A stretch of DNA of 64,000 nucleotides. Source: Drosophila pseudoobscura. Lineage: Eukaryota > Arthropoda > Insecta > Diptera > Drosophilidae. Numbering within the stretch: the stretch's first letter is position 1; every line of letters starts with the position of its first letter. Positions 10,916 to 24,300 of this stretch are shown here, in pieces. The stretch spans positions 8,060,001 through 8,124,000 of the forward strand of contig NC_046680.1 of the NCBI RefSeq assembly GCF_009870125.1, written 5' to 3'. The position numbers were made by a program, and so were the translations under genes. The notes beneath the pieces are model-generated. The model saw only the letters and a program-made list of their open reading frames with translations, was not told where the DNA came from and did no database searches.

Positions 10916-13451
10916 AGTCTGAGGCAGAAAGAAACCCTGGAACCAGATTAACATGTCCGATTGCCACATCCGAGGTCTTTTGTGCTGGAGCCGCTGAATG
11001 CGATTCCCATTCCGGTTGCCGATGTCGATGTCTCTCTCTTCACTCGGAACGGAAGACGGAAACTAGAACTTCACGGCGATTCAAGTGCCCCGATAACGGG
11101 GCATCTGAGGGCACATGGGGCAAGGGGTTCGCTTGGAATTGGGTTTACGACAGTATTTTTTCCCCGTCTGCTCTTGCTGCTACCAGTTTTTGTCTCGCCC
11201 GATTATGGCGATAATAAACATAAAATTATTTTATAGCTGGAGTAGTTTCAGCGCTGCTTTTGGCATTTAACTAATAAGGCAGAAGAGGCAGGGGCAGTTG
11301 GATGTCATAATCAATGAATAATGAATGAAATATCTCAAAGGAGCGAAGGGTTTCCACAAACTCCAGTCGAGCATCAGGAACATGGATTGGACATGGCAAA
11401 AGCTGAGGAAAACATTTACATTTGGGTGTGGTTTTCATGCGAATGCGAGTGAATGAATTGCTGCCAAGTTAAGCATCAATAAAGTATTGGATTCCCGATA
11501 GAAGCTGGCACAGCTAGGGGAACATCATTAGCCACACATTCCACCTATTCCCCACTGAAAAATCCAATTCCAACCCCCAAGCCAGGCAAAGATTTACAGG
11601 GAAAGGTACCTGCTCGGAAGAACCCATAACAATATGTCTAAATTAAATCCTTTAAGATCACATAACGAACCCAAGGACCATTTCGTATGTGAAACATTTC
11701 AGCGCGTATTTCATTTAAATTACCCCAAATATATCTTCAAAAGCGAAACGAGAGACGGCGAAATATTCACAATGTGGCTGGCAGGATACTCGTAGCAACG
11801 TGGGCTGAAAGGGTTCCCCTGGGAGTATGGCACGCGGAATTGCGCCTTGGAGTCGCATCAGGACGAGGAGCAGAGCCCAGAACTATGCACATGGGAGTCA
11901 CCAACGAAAAATTGTGGGCGAAGAGCGGCCAGGAGCCAGCGATTGGGTCGGGTATGCGGATGGGGATACACACACATTGCGTTGCTTTTATTTTTGCATC
12001 GTAAAACGGAATGAAAACGTCTTTCGCGGAAAGTTTTCTTTTCGCAGCCAGGCATCTCCCCTCTGAGCCAGAAATCGGTGCGCTCGCCAATTCCCGGGAG
12101 GAGGAGGTGGTTGGATGGGTCCGAAAACTTAGCGAAAGGCGAGTGAGCGAGCAGCCACGGAACGCACATAAATCATCACCAGCCAAGGTGGCACCAGCAG
12201 CAACTTGGGCGTGTCATAACTTTTGAGCCGGGGAGAAAGGAGCAGAAGCAGCACAAGAGAGAGCAGGAGCCTTGAGCCAGAGCTAGAGCCCAGTTGGCCA
12301 AGGCCCATGGGAATAAAAACAATGAGGATGGAGCAACCGATGAGACTGGCGAAAGTTTGGAAAAATTGCCAGGAGCATCGGCCAATGCGCCTATGGTGAG
12401 TGCACACGGAGCTGGGGGCCGGGCCCTGTCCGGGATGGCCACTGCAGCTGACAGAACGCCATCGGAGGAGTGCAGTCCAGCCAGGAGCCGCCGCAGCAGA
12501 AGGACCAACTTTTTTCTCTGTATTTCCGTTTGTTTTGCTTTGGTGTCAAGGTGGCTTCACACCTGAGATTGCGATTACTTTTTTCCCAGACAGCCATGCA
12601 GCCAAACAGCAAGCCAAGTTGGGTTAAAGTTTTTAAAACTCTTAGATACCCTAAGGTAGAAGGGGTGTATTCGTTTTCTATATTGTTTTGATGGAAAGGA
12701 TGAACCCTTTGCAGTCCGAAAGTAAATCCAAATGATTGGAAGGGTTTGCAGTGATTTGCAGTGATGTTTCCTAAGTCCATTAACTTTATATTTATATATA
12801 GGTACATAGAAGTGTACATCTGAAGGGTCTCTTGAAGGGTATGTATATAGCAACTCCTCTTTTCCGATAGATATAAGCAGATAGTCCCACCTCCTGAAGC
12901 ACCAAAACTTTCTAATGCCTGTATCTGTACTTTAGTTGTGGGCATTTCGCAGGTCTTGATGCAATTAAAAACCATTAGATTAGTACTTAGGATAGCCCGT
13001 TGACCCAATTACGCGTCGGTGGCTGTGTCTCTCCGCTGGCGGCAATGTCAAACAATGTCCGAAAGAGTCAAAGAGTTCTCTACGTGATGTACGCGGGATC
13101 TAAGTATCTGGGCCTGCCTGTGGCCCTTTGACAGGCAGCGCAGCCCCACACGAGGTTCGAAAAGCTTCTGGTTCATTAACCGGGGCGATGTCGATGTCAT
13201 CTCCGAACCGAACCAGTTTTCCCCAAAAAATCAGTACCAGATTTCTATCTCCGCGTGCGGCGCGGTGCTGTGCGGTGCGTAAAGCAATTTGCGATGATGA
13301 TGACGACTTCTTGGGAAAGCAACGGTCCGAGTGCTGTGAGAATTTGGCACTTTAAGCAATCCCCAACTGAAACTACAACTCCAGCCCCGAAAGAAACTTT
13401 AGTCCCAGCCCCAGCCCCAGCACCAGCCACAAAACCCTTTGGCCAGAGACG

Positions 13452-13486
13452 CACGGGGCACGGGGCACGGGGCACGGGGCAGGGGG
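13452..13486 (+). repeat. (CACGGGG)n minisatellite with G4 potential
   Basis: Four copies of a 7-bp unit give four GGGG tracts separated by CAC, followed by a fifth run of G. Confidence 0.88.
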
Positions 13487-15205
13487 CCAGAGCAATTATT
13501 TATGGTCTCGAGACAGAGGCGTAGGCAGGGGCGGAGGCCGACTCTGTGTTTGTCTTGTAAGACAAATGTGTAATTAATTGCCTCGTATCAAAAGGAAACT
13601 GTGAAACTATTTGCATACGAGCATGGTAAATTGTCTTGGCTGTCACTTGGTTCATGCACTGCGAGTACGGGTACACACGTGCAATTAATAAATCAGAAAG
13701 GACAGGCTAAGCCAAAGGACCTCTCCACGACCCATTCCAACATGCGGCGTGCTGGCCTGACCCTTCCAAGCGGAAGTCTCAGACAAACAAAGGAAGTGAC
13801 TTACTTGGCCCCAAGACTTGTGCAGCTTGATATTCTTTTTCTGGCAGGGGGCTCGGACTTCTGCCAAGAGGTTTCTCCGTTCCTCCTTTCTCATAAGAGT
13901 GTGTGGAAAGTCCGACTGCAACTAATTGCATTTCATTGCATACATTTAGGCGCTTCCCCCTACAGCTGCAATCACATCGCCTCACACTGCCCAAAACGTT
14001 TCAAATTTGTAGTCAAATAGCCGGAGAGAGAGATTTCCTTGGGGCTGTCAATGGGTTCGTGGGGAGGAAAGTCAACCACAAGTGCCTCAAGTCAATTTGT
14101 GGCAAAAGGGAAGGATGTACCGGGCAAGTGTTGAGTGCTAACCATGCTGGCTACACTGTGAGAAATCCGAAAATAGTTCGAACTGATAATTGAAGACTGT
14201 TACTGTAGATGAATCAAGTATCATTGGAAGATCTTAATAGAGGAGGAATATATGTAATAATAATATGTAAACTCAAAGACTTCTGCCATTGGTTCTTCCC
14301 CAACTATTTCCCTCAGTGTAGTCGAAAGGAAAACACAGACAAGTCAGCAGCCAGGAAAAGTCTGATTCAGTCTCGGACTTAAGTGAGTGAGTGTGTGGGT
14401 GAGTGGGCATGAATGGATGAATGAATGAATGAAGCGAGCGGCAAATGGGCAACCCAGGGCAGGATGCGACTGCTGGTTCTGCTGCTCGTGGCAAGGACGT
14501 TGTTGGGTAAAACAAAGAGCGCAAGAAGGAAGTCCTGAAAAAATGGTAGCGAAGGAAGAGGGGGAGCAAGAGGAGCAGGATGCCGACACCACAAAACGAA
14601 ACAAATAACACAGAAAAAGCATTCGAAATGGCACTAGAGAGAAATGTGGCTAAAAGGAGAGAGGGAAAGAAGCAGCATGAATAGAGGGAGAGGCAGGGAG
14701 AGGAGGTCATGTCGTGGCCGTAGCTCATGATGCTGCCAGTTCGGTCTCTTCCTCTCTGTTTCTCTCCGTCTGCCTCTCAGTATTTTCGACAGCTCGTAAA
14801 TGGCAACGAGGATATGTGAAAGTGATGTGGCAAGAGCTAGAGGTAGAGGTCCCCACTTGACTCCGACTGCTGCCGTCTCCGACTTGGCTCTGCGTCTATG
14901 TCTACGGGAACGGGCACGGGCACGGGCACTGTCGGCCCCGGCTTGGTGTTGATTGCTGTTTGGGGTTTTTAAAACGTAGTTAGGCTGCCGGGCAGCCCCG
15001 GACCGCAGCACATGGAAACGACACCCGCGGCACAGGTGGAGAGCACCCTGGAGTGTCGTGGCCAGCTGCCCGGATAACACCCTGTACGGCAATTTCAATG
15101 GTTATGGCTTGGGCACGCATGCTGTGTGCGCTGTGCGGAAAAGGAAGATGTGGGAGGATTGGGTGGGGACCAGTGAATGGGGAGCATATGTGACAAACCG
15201 CTCAC

Positions 15206-15376
15206 CTGAGTAGAAGCTGTCGAGACTCTGCAGCTCTTCATCATCGTAGTCCTCTTCGCCACTGAGACTCAGCAGGTCGTCATCCAAGTCCATGTCTTCT
15301 GGCTCCTCCTCCGCATTCTCAGCATCCGCCACCGCGTCCTCCTCGTCATCAGGATTGTTCTTGTTGTGGGTTCGGA
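15206..15376 (-). CDS. Coding exon 3 of the SRRKQ-motif gene (acidic, Ser/Leu patch)
   Basis: A 171-nt exon with acceptor CATTCCAG and donor GTGAGC. It encodes VRTHNKNN followed by a Glu/Asp-rich stretch with a DLLSLSGEEDYDDEELQSL segment, and ends in phase 1. The next exon is not visible in the window. Confidence 0.75.
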
Positions 15377-18300
15377 CTGGAATGGAAAGAAACACAAGCT
15401 CTTCTTAGCCAAGGATTGCAAGGAAAATGCAGCAGGGACTTGACCTCGACTGGGGCACGTCGCTGCCTGTGGATGGTTGCCAGGGCACCAGGAGCAAGAG
15501 CTGTAGTTGTAGCAGGAGCTGAAGCAGGGGCAGGATGCCCTGCTCGATCCCCAAGTGGAAGGAATTTTGATTATGCTAAGCCCCAGGGTGCCATAATTCC
15601 ATACCCAAGCAAGTAAGCCCCCAAGCTAACCCCCGCGCTATCCCTTCCCTCAACACCACCAACTCCACCTCCACCCCCTCACACACTTAAGAGTATATAA
15701 GAGCATGGGATAGCATCTGCTAGCACGGCGCATGTCCAGCGAAAAGAGAGCCAAGGCGACTTAAGAGAGCCACTTGTTTTGGTCTCTCGCTGCCAGAAGC
15801 TGGAGGAACAGCTGATAGCAGCACGTGCTGTGCCTCGTTGGCGGGAGGGGTCGGCGGCGAGACAGAAGGCGTCTGCACAAGCCACAAGACTAGAAGTTAC
15901 TCATACGCACCGTTAGACGTGCCCCTTGCTGGGTGTCAGTGGGTGGATGTCTGCCTTGAGTTTGGGGAAGTAAACCAAGAAGGTGCTCCGCAGGGATATG
16001 CTAATGGGGTTGGTTACCCCAACAGTTAGTTGGGATACAGATTTAGGTTCTGTGAATTGGTTTTGCTATCTTCATTCTCCACATTCCGATCTCTGTCCAA
16101 CACGTTTCACACCATATAACCCTTCGACATGAACTCATCAAGTCATTGACCAGCGACCAGCGACCATCGACCATAAGGCTTTCACTGCTTTTGCCACTTT
16201 TGGCACTTTCGCGTTTTCGGCTTTTACTAGTTTCTAATGACAAAATGAAATATCGCGGGTTCTCCGCTATCCCAAAAAAAACCCTCCCCCCTCAAGAGCA
16301 ACCCAAACTAGACCCAACCTCAACGTCGGATAGTGCAACATTCTGTGCGCTTGTGGCACTATGTGAATTTCCTTGATGGCAACCGACGTTTCGATGATGT
16401 GGCATGTGGATGTGTGGCATGTGGATCTGCTTTTATGCCACTTTGCATGCCAGCACATAAAGGCAGAGGGAATGCGAGAGGAGCTACAGCAGGGATGAGG
16501 AGATGGAGCATAGAGCTGTGTAGCTACTGCCTGGACCGCCGCACGTCCAATAATCCTTGTCCTGCAGCTGGGGAATACTTCATCAGCGGAAACAAAATTT
16601 TACGAATTTCTCCGTGTGGATGTGTGAGAGTGTGTTTCTGTGTGAGTGTTGCACGTGCTGGCAGCTCCATCTAGCGGTTGGACCCTGAACCCAGGACAAG
16701 TTTTTAACATGCCAAAAACGCATCTCGCGCCCCATTGATGCCTCCCCCTCCTCTGTCTCCTCCTGTTGGAGAGATGGCGGCGACTTTGACACGACTATGC
16801 CTCTGTTTCTCCCTCTATCTCTGTGTGTCTGTCTCTCTTTCTCTCTGATGATGCTTGATGATTATTCAACATTCGCTCTATGGGGAGTCATATGCCACGC
16901 TCCCGGTCCCGGTCCCGGTCCCGCTCCTCCTCCTCCTACTTCCGCCACCTTCTTTTGCCACACATGCAACTCCTGTCTCTGCGCTCTTGACGTCGTATGA
17001 CGCAAAATTGGCTTTCGTCGAATTGTTGCTTTGAGTTTTGCAAATTTTTCGACACAATCCCTCAATGGGGCACACACGGAGGATGGAGGGTGTTAGTGGG
17101 ATGGAGGAACATGGGGGATAGGTGGTCTGGATGCATCTGCATCTGCACTGCATTCATCATCATCATCAGACATCCACGGGCCCCTGCCTGGCTAATTTTA
17201 TGACGCTCTCGCATCTTTCGCGCATCCTGATGTTAATGAAGCAGATCCCTCCTCCGTCTCTTGGTCCATATGCACATTTATCGCCCATATGTGTGCGGCG
17301 GGATCCATAAATCGAACGAAATTTGCATATATGGAACTAGCTCCATCTTGTGGCCGTTTTACGAGTTTCTGGATATTGTGGGTGGTGGGGGGGAGTTGCT
17401 ACTGATTATTGTGAAGCCACGCCCACCACACATGCACAGGGGGAACTGGGAACTGCACTGTGGAGACTGGCGCTGCAGGCCTGCACTCGCCCAGATTTCC
17501 CAGAGCGACGCCTACGATACAACAACGGACCAGGTCCAGAAGAGGCCAACAACAAAAAGGGAGTCAGTGGCGTAGTCATTCACTTAAGAGAGGGGGTCAG
17601 CATTAACTTCGCCTAGCTTCAGCCTGTATCTTATCTTTAACAAAAGGAAAGCAGCTTGATATACGGGGCTGCGTTGGAACCCCTTTTTAAGTACTCTCCC
17701 ACCACCACTGCTGCTCAAACAACAAAAGCAACAACAGCTCCCGCTGTCAGACAAAGAACGGAAGAAAGCGAAGGGGGCGACGAGTGCTGGAACTCTGGGT
17801 CCAACTCGGACTGCGCAAGGCCCCCTTGGGAACGGACTGAAGCGGGCGCTCTGCTCTGCTCCACTGCGAGGTGGGACCACCTACCGTGTGGTGGCTCTTA
17901 ATTCGATTCGTTGGCTCCACTTCCCCGCTCCACCGCATACCCTCTCTACTCCTCTGTTGCCTTGGCTTCCTCGACATCGTCGTCGTCGTCGCCGTCGTCG
18001 TCGCTTGATCCTTGGGGAATTGTTGCGCAAATGCTTTTTGTGTGTTTCTGTTTGAAAATTATTGCAAAAAAAAGGAAACAGAGGCGAAATAATAAAGGCA
18101 GCAGTCGACGTGCATGTAATCGAACAGGAGCCGAGGGGGTGGTGGGAGGCGGCGGGAGGAGTGTACCTACGGGAAAGTGGGACCCGATATGTCTCTGATG
18201 CAATTATGAAGTGATAAATGAATTATGTATGCACGGGGAATTGGAATTGCCGGCATTGCTCATGGTCACCAGCAGCAGCAGCATCATCATGGTTGCAATT

Positions 18301-21300
18301 TGCAAATTTATCGAACTGCCGTGGTAATCGATAAGCTATTGGAGTGCGAGAAGCAGAGCTGCAACAGTACCAAAATCGTTGCAGTTTCACTTCGTTCAGG
18401 GCTGGCTACCTTTGCATATCTGATACTCCAAACGGAAAAAAACGAAGTTCATCTTAAAATTTAACGCATATTTTATGCTGCTCGCCGAATCGCTCCTTCC
18501 AGCCTGCCACCACCCAGTGCCTGCTTCCATAGAACCTGCTGAGGTGTATGTGTGTTTCGTGCCCTCGACTTGCTTTCGTTTGCTGTGCACCTGATCATTT
18601 TATGGCCACCTTTCTGTTCATATAAGTCCTCTAGACGGCTGAGTGTGTGCGAATGTGAACGTGGGGGCATGGGACAGTGGCAGAGTCAAAGAGACAGAAG
18701 ACGATAACTCACTTTTGTTTCATTTTTCAATACACAGCGGAATAATAATGGCAAAATGAGCAACTTCGCTATGCAACAAGATGTCTCTTCCCTTCCACTC
18801 TCTCTCTCTATTTTGGTCTCTCGGTCTCAAGATGCTCCCCAAAGAACATACCAATAAACACGCTACCAAAAGTTAACACACACACACACACACATTGAGA
18901 GAGAGAGAGATAGAGATACAGTGTGAGACGGAGACACCTTCACTCCTTGAGGGAGTAGGAGACCTCCGCCCCTCGTCCTCCCTTTGTTGTCTACTTCGTC
19001 CCGGCTGCTTATATGGCAATGTATAATTTTTATTCGCACCAAGGTTGCTCCCCAAGGACATGTCGTCGTCGTCGCCGGGGCTGCTCTGTCGTTTCTGCCC
19101 CCGCCTCGTCTCTTCAGTCCTCCTCTTGTGCAGCGGCCTTCCCCGAAAATTGCAACATAAAACTTTACACAAATATAATCTATAAGCAGCAGAACTCATA
19201 TTAATGTCGTGCGAGTGAGGGAGATGCCAGCATTTAGAGCGAGTTGAAGGGGCTCCTTACATAGGGACACACGTGGGGGAGTGTGTGTGACATTTTTGGC
19301 GGGAGCTCAGCTGTACAGTGGTCTCACATTGGGGAAAGATAGAAAATCAACGAATATCACCATAAACTGGGAGAAACATGGCATAGTAAAAAGAAACACA
19401 CCCATATTCAATTTAAATATTCGGGTTTTAAGTATAACAATAATGAAATTAAATAGAATTCACTTTGATTTAAATATTAAGATATTCAAAATTTAGTCTA
19501 AATATAAAACAACTGAAAATAAATACGTATACTATATTAAATTAGTAGGAAATTAATTTGATTTAAATATTAAAATATTTATTTAAAAAATGATATACTT
19601 ATTTGGATCAAACATTTGATATAATGATTCCATTATAGTATTTTAATCTAATTTTAGGGCTCAGAGCTTTTTTCTTTAGATGTATGTAGTTTTTGATTTT
19701 TTCGTATTTAACTTTGAACTTGAACTTGGATCTCACGTTTCTTAGGTTTAATCACTTCTTTATGTATCAGAAATGCATTTCCATTTCTTAAACTCCATTG
19801 AAACGCATGGAGGTAATACGTTTCACACGACTTTATCGTTGTATCCAACTGTCCCCAAGCTCTTTTTCCCCTCTCACAATCACCAGCCAATACCTCAGAC
19901 TTGTCCCACTGTGTGGGGCCCGTCATCTAGGGCCATGTTGCTACTACTACTACTGATACTGCTGGTGCTGGTACTGCTGCTGCCTCTGATGCGCACAAAA
20001 GGGCCAATTCATTCTCGCCGGGTTTCTCATTTCTGCCAGCGTCGCAGCATCGTCGACAGCAGCAACAACAGCAACATGAAGTAGAAAGACAATTTTCGGA
20101 TCCCCAAACTTATCACAGCCTCTCGATTTCCCTTTAGAACATTATACAACACACCAGAGATTCCGACAGGACGAGGCCAGGACCAGCACCGAGCGACAGA
20201 ACGGCAACAGCAGCCCCACCAGCAGCACCAGCAGCACCAGGCGGTGGCGCCACGACAGTAAACGGACGCAGTGCAGCGGCGTGTACTTGTCATATATTAT
20301 GCGAGTGCGAGCGACAGAGATGGCGAGTGCAGGCGAACGCCGCGGCGGTGATAAAGTTCGGTCCTCCGTAGTGCCGTTAGTCGGGTCAGAAGTGTGCGCA
20401 GTGAGGTTAGGAGCGATTCTCGGCCAGCATCGCACATTCAGAAGCGGCAGAGGCAGCAAAAGCGTCAGCTCGGACTCCCAGGTACACCCGGCAACAACAA
20501 TCCAGGGCACCCAGACCATCCAGATGGCAGGGGAGAGCACAGCCGGACGGTTCTAGTTGGTGATGATGATGTTCTCTATGCCGGGGAGGCTGGAGACGAG
20601 AGACATGGACTGCCGTCGCCTGGACTCGCGGGAATTCCGCCAGCAGAGCCCATTCCGACCCAGAGCCAGAGCCAGAGCCAGCCCAGAGCACGCAGCACAG
20701 AAAAGAGCAACAAATAATGAACAGACACATGGCTGTGTATGTATGTATGTACATGAGTATATATGTACATATACAGGGTGGTAAGAGTACGTGTGTATAT
20801 ATGGCTGTGTTCCATTTAAAACATGTAGCTTGTTTTATTATTGTCGGGCCATGCGGAGGCAGCGGTGGCGACCGTAACGAGCAGCGCTTTGGTCATTGGA
20901 ATCGATGGCTTTACACCCAAGTGCCATAATCCAATGACGCACAGGAATACCAAATACATGCCCCTCCACATACACACACACACACACACACATGTATATG
21001 CCCCAACTCAGATATGGGAGTGTGCGTGTATGGGGCCGCATGGAGACATCAAAGTTGATGTGACCAGGCAGCGGCACCAATGGGAATACAACAGACATAC
21101 AGGGTGTCTGTGCATCTCTCTCTCTCTGTCGTCCCGAAATGAGTTTCGGTACTTTAAAGCTGTGCTCGTGGAAAAGGTTCAAGCCAGATTTTCCAGAGCA
21201 CATGTCACAAATTCTTGCAAATTCCAATCTACCATCAAAGCGTTTAATGTGGATATCATTTCAAATTTAGGACATTTTACCATAGCACCCTGTATCTTAG

Positions 21301-24300
21301 CCAGGCCGTGTGATGCATTAACCTTATCCAATTTTACAAGAGCATTCCACACTTTTAAACCTTCACTATTTGGACACCAAGGCTGGGGGGCAGAGGTCTC
21401 ACGTGTCCAGGACCAGAACCAGGACCAAGTGGATGCGGATGTGTCCTAGCTGGGTCAACAGCACCAGCAACAACAACAGGAGCAAAAACCGTACATTTGC
21501 TATTTATGAGACTGTCGAGAGTTATTAGCCGGACATGTGAAAGACCCAGGGGAAGTGCCCAAGACGGCCAAGACGACGAAGGACTTGCAACGGACTTGGG
21601 CCCAGCCTGGAGTAGGTTGCTGCTGGCTTTGGGTTGGTTTACATATACATAGATATAGATATATCTTTCGGCTGGAGGCAATAAAATATGCAAATTGAAG
21701 TCAAACTTACCAGAGGACTTGCAGTGCCCGTTGGCATTGGCAGCTGCATCAGATGCACCACCAGCAGCAGGACCTTCCTTATCCCGTGGGTGTTGTACTT
21801 CTTCTGCTTCTTCTTTTGGCACAAGCGAGCCCCCGGCCGGATCCTCATCAGCTGTTGTCCAGTGGCTTTGTGGCTGTGATTCATTGGGCTTGAGTGGCTT
21901 CTCCTCGGTAAGCAGTTCTCCCTCAGCATCCTCCTCCGCCTCGGCGTCCTCTTCCCCATCCTCCTCGTCCGCACTGAGCAGCTCCTCCTTGGGCTCCAGC
22001 AGGTCACCCACATTGGGCTGTGTCTCCTCCTCCTTTTCGCCAACTGCAAACGAAAATCGAGCAAATCGTTAAAATCGAGGTATAAGTAGGTAAGAGTACA
22101 TATACATATAAATGAAAGCTAATCAATTGATAACATTTCGAACACTCGCACAAATTGCTCCGGTGTCCTGGCAGACATTGTGGCGGATACGGCCACGGCC
22201 ACGGCTTCGGGTGCTACCTCTACTCATGCAGATTATGCCGAAGCACTCCCTGGGCGACCATCGTGCCAAAAATTCTATTTACACGTTCTGTGTTTTATTG
22301 TTGGGGCCCCCTCCCTGCCCCCACCCAGCCGCCTCCCTGCCTAGTCCTCGTCCAGTTGCTGTTCCGTTCCTGCTTCTGCTTTCGGGCCTTGGCAATAGCT
22401 CAAAACTCAAACTCCTCTTATGGCTACAGGGCAAAGCCGCCATCTGATCGATGGCCTCCCTCTGCCCAGGGCCTTGCGGGTGTCGTTTCCTCCCAAAAAA
22501 AAAGAGAAAGCACACACACAGAAACAGGTAAAACACAGAGCTCTTCCTCAAAAGTAATTGCAACCAGGGTGCAACAACAGGAACAGTGACAAAAGTTGCT
22601 CCGGCAAATGGAAATGTGTAACATGTGTAATTGTGCAATTAAATTGAATTTTTCATACATTTCTCCAACTGCTTCGGATGTGAGTGAGGGAAAGACGAAT
22701 GCTTGCGGCTTCTGAGAGACGGCTGGACAGGGCTGAGGCTGGGCCAGCCACAGGTGGGGATATCATTTACACGTTGGGGAGATTCATTCTCAGACTGAAG
22801 TCGGAAGGAGTAGAACTTAGTTTAAATATGAATGAAACGACTGTGGATCCATTTAAATCCATTATTATAATCAATTTTGATTAGATTTGCTAATAGCCAG
22901 CTACGAGGAAATATTAAAGCTATTTATAGTTCCTTACTTAATCGCTTCCCAAAAGACTATAATTTGGATGATATTACATCGTTAGAATTATTTTACTTGG
23001 AAATTTCCACTTTCCCTCATACAATCTCAATTCCTTTCCGTTGTCAATCCGTTGTCTCACAAAAGTGTGAATGATTTCGGCTGGCGAGAAATAAGTCACA
23101 TCCTCACATGGTGGCAGCTTCAGCTTCGGCTTCGGCTTGCGTGCTGGTGGAGCTGGAGTTGGAGCTGGTGTAGAGAGTCGGGAGGATGCGCGTGTCCATT
23201 TCGTATTGGTGACCGCGAGGAAGGTAAGGACTTAAAATATATTGCCGAAAGGACAAGCCGGAATCACACCGCAAGGAATCGCCATGGAAATGAACATTAT
23301 GCAAGGGTATTGGTGTGGGATGGGCATGGGGCAGGATGGGGCACGGCCTGGTGCTGGTCACCATAATGGAAGCCAACGAAGGATGAGAGGTACAAGGGAA
23401 ACGGATGTGGAGACAAGAACATTTGGTTATTATTTCCATATAAAGGAGCCGAGTGTTGGAGGCACTTGAAAGTGGTTGCTGCTCCTCCTGCTCCTGCTAC
23501 TGGTATTGGGTGCCGGCTGCAGAGGAAAGGATTGTGGGAAGAGGCATGGGGTATGGGTTATGGGGATGTGGGCCAACTGTGTGCCGTTTGCGGCGGAAGT
23601 GCCGCGTATTTTAAAATAAATGCGCGTGGCAGACAGAGACGGGGCATAGGGTGGGGAATGGGGCAGGGGCATGGGGCATGGGGCAGCTCGCATGGGGAAC
23701 AGAGTGAGAACCAGTTATGGTCGTTAAAATTGTCGAAGCACCGCAACAACAACGACGACGACGTCGCCGTCAGCTTCTTTTTGTGCAAGCCAAAAAGGAT
23801 ATACATCCGCTGTGAGTGTGTGTGTATGTGTGTGCTGTATGCTCCTGTGTGTAAGTGTGTGTATAAGCGCCCATATGTATGCAAGCGATTTTCATTTTTG
23901 TTTAAAGCCCCCCAGAGTGCATTTCGCACTCGGTCGCTGGGTTGCCATGTCTCTCCGTATGTGTATTTGTGAATGTGTGTGTAAGGGAATAAGTGCTATA
24001 TGTGTATGTGTGTGTCTGTGGAGCACAAGTGCCCGACAGTGTGAGTGTGTGTGTGAGCGTTTCTTACTTGTTTTTCGGCAATGAATGGCATGTTTTTAAG
24101 CGTTTTACTCAAACATCCACTCTACACCACTACCACCCATGACCTCCCCCCAACCAACACCAACGAAAAGGTGCGCGTTCTTCCACACATACACCCATTC
24201 ACCACTGCGAACACAAACACACACACACACCATGTGTATTTGTAAACGTAATAATAAGCGTCGTCCCCTTTGACCCATCAATCCGTTGCCAGTGCCTCCC

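Larger units (their letters stand above)
5145..15205. other. Non-coding stretch: downstream intron of the minus-strand SRRKQ-motif gene
   Basis: About 10 kb between the retrotransposon and the donor of the third visible exon. I see no exon of the host gene here. It holds a 69-codon orphan ORF (5554-5763, minus), a TATA-like box near 6073 on the + strand with no gene attached, an AAAGG repeat at 7477-7496, a GGTTGGGT minisatellite at 9035-9060, a GGCAGT repeat at 10887-10915 and a CACGGGG minisatellite at 13452-13486. The remainder is AT-rich, unassigned sequence. Confidence 0.6.
15377..21710. other. Intron between exons 3 and 2 of the SRRKQ-motif gene
   Basis: A 6.3-kb intron. It contains a TCCCGG repeat (16901-16923), a TCG triplet repeat (17977-18003), adjoining CA and GA runs (18876-18910), TATG repeats (about 20729-20750) and a CA run (20972-20992). 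An AT-rich block at 19370-19700 separates GC-richer sequence. No further exon with convincing splice sites was found. Confidence 0.6.

Noticed and set aside
20841..21449. 202-codon ORF in the intron
   Set aside because: Its translation includes CA-repeat-derived His/Thr runs and shows no domain.
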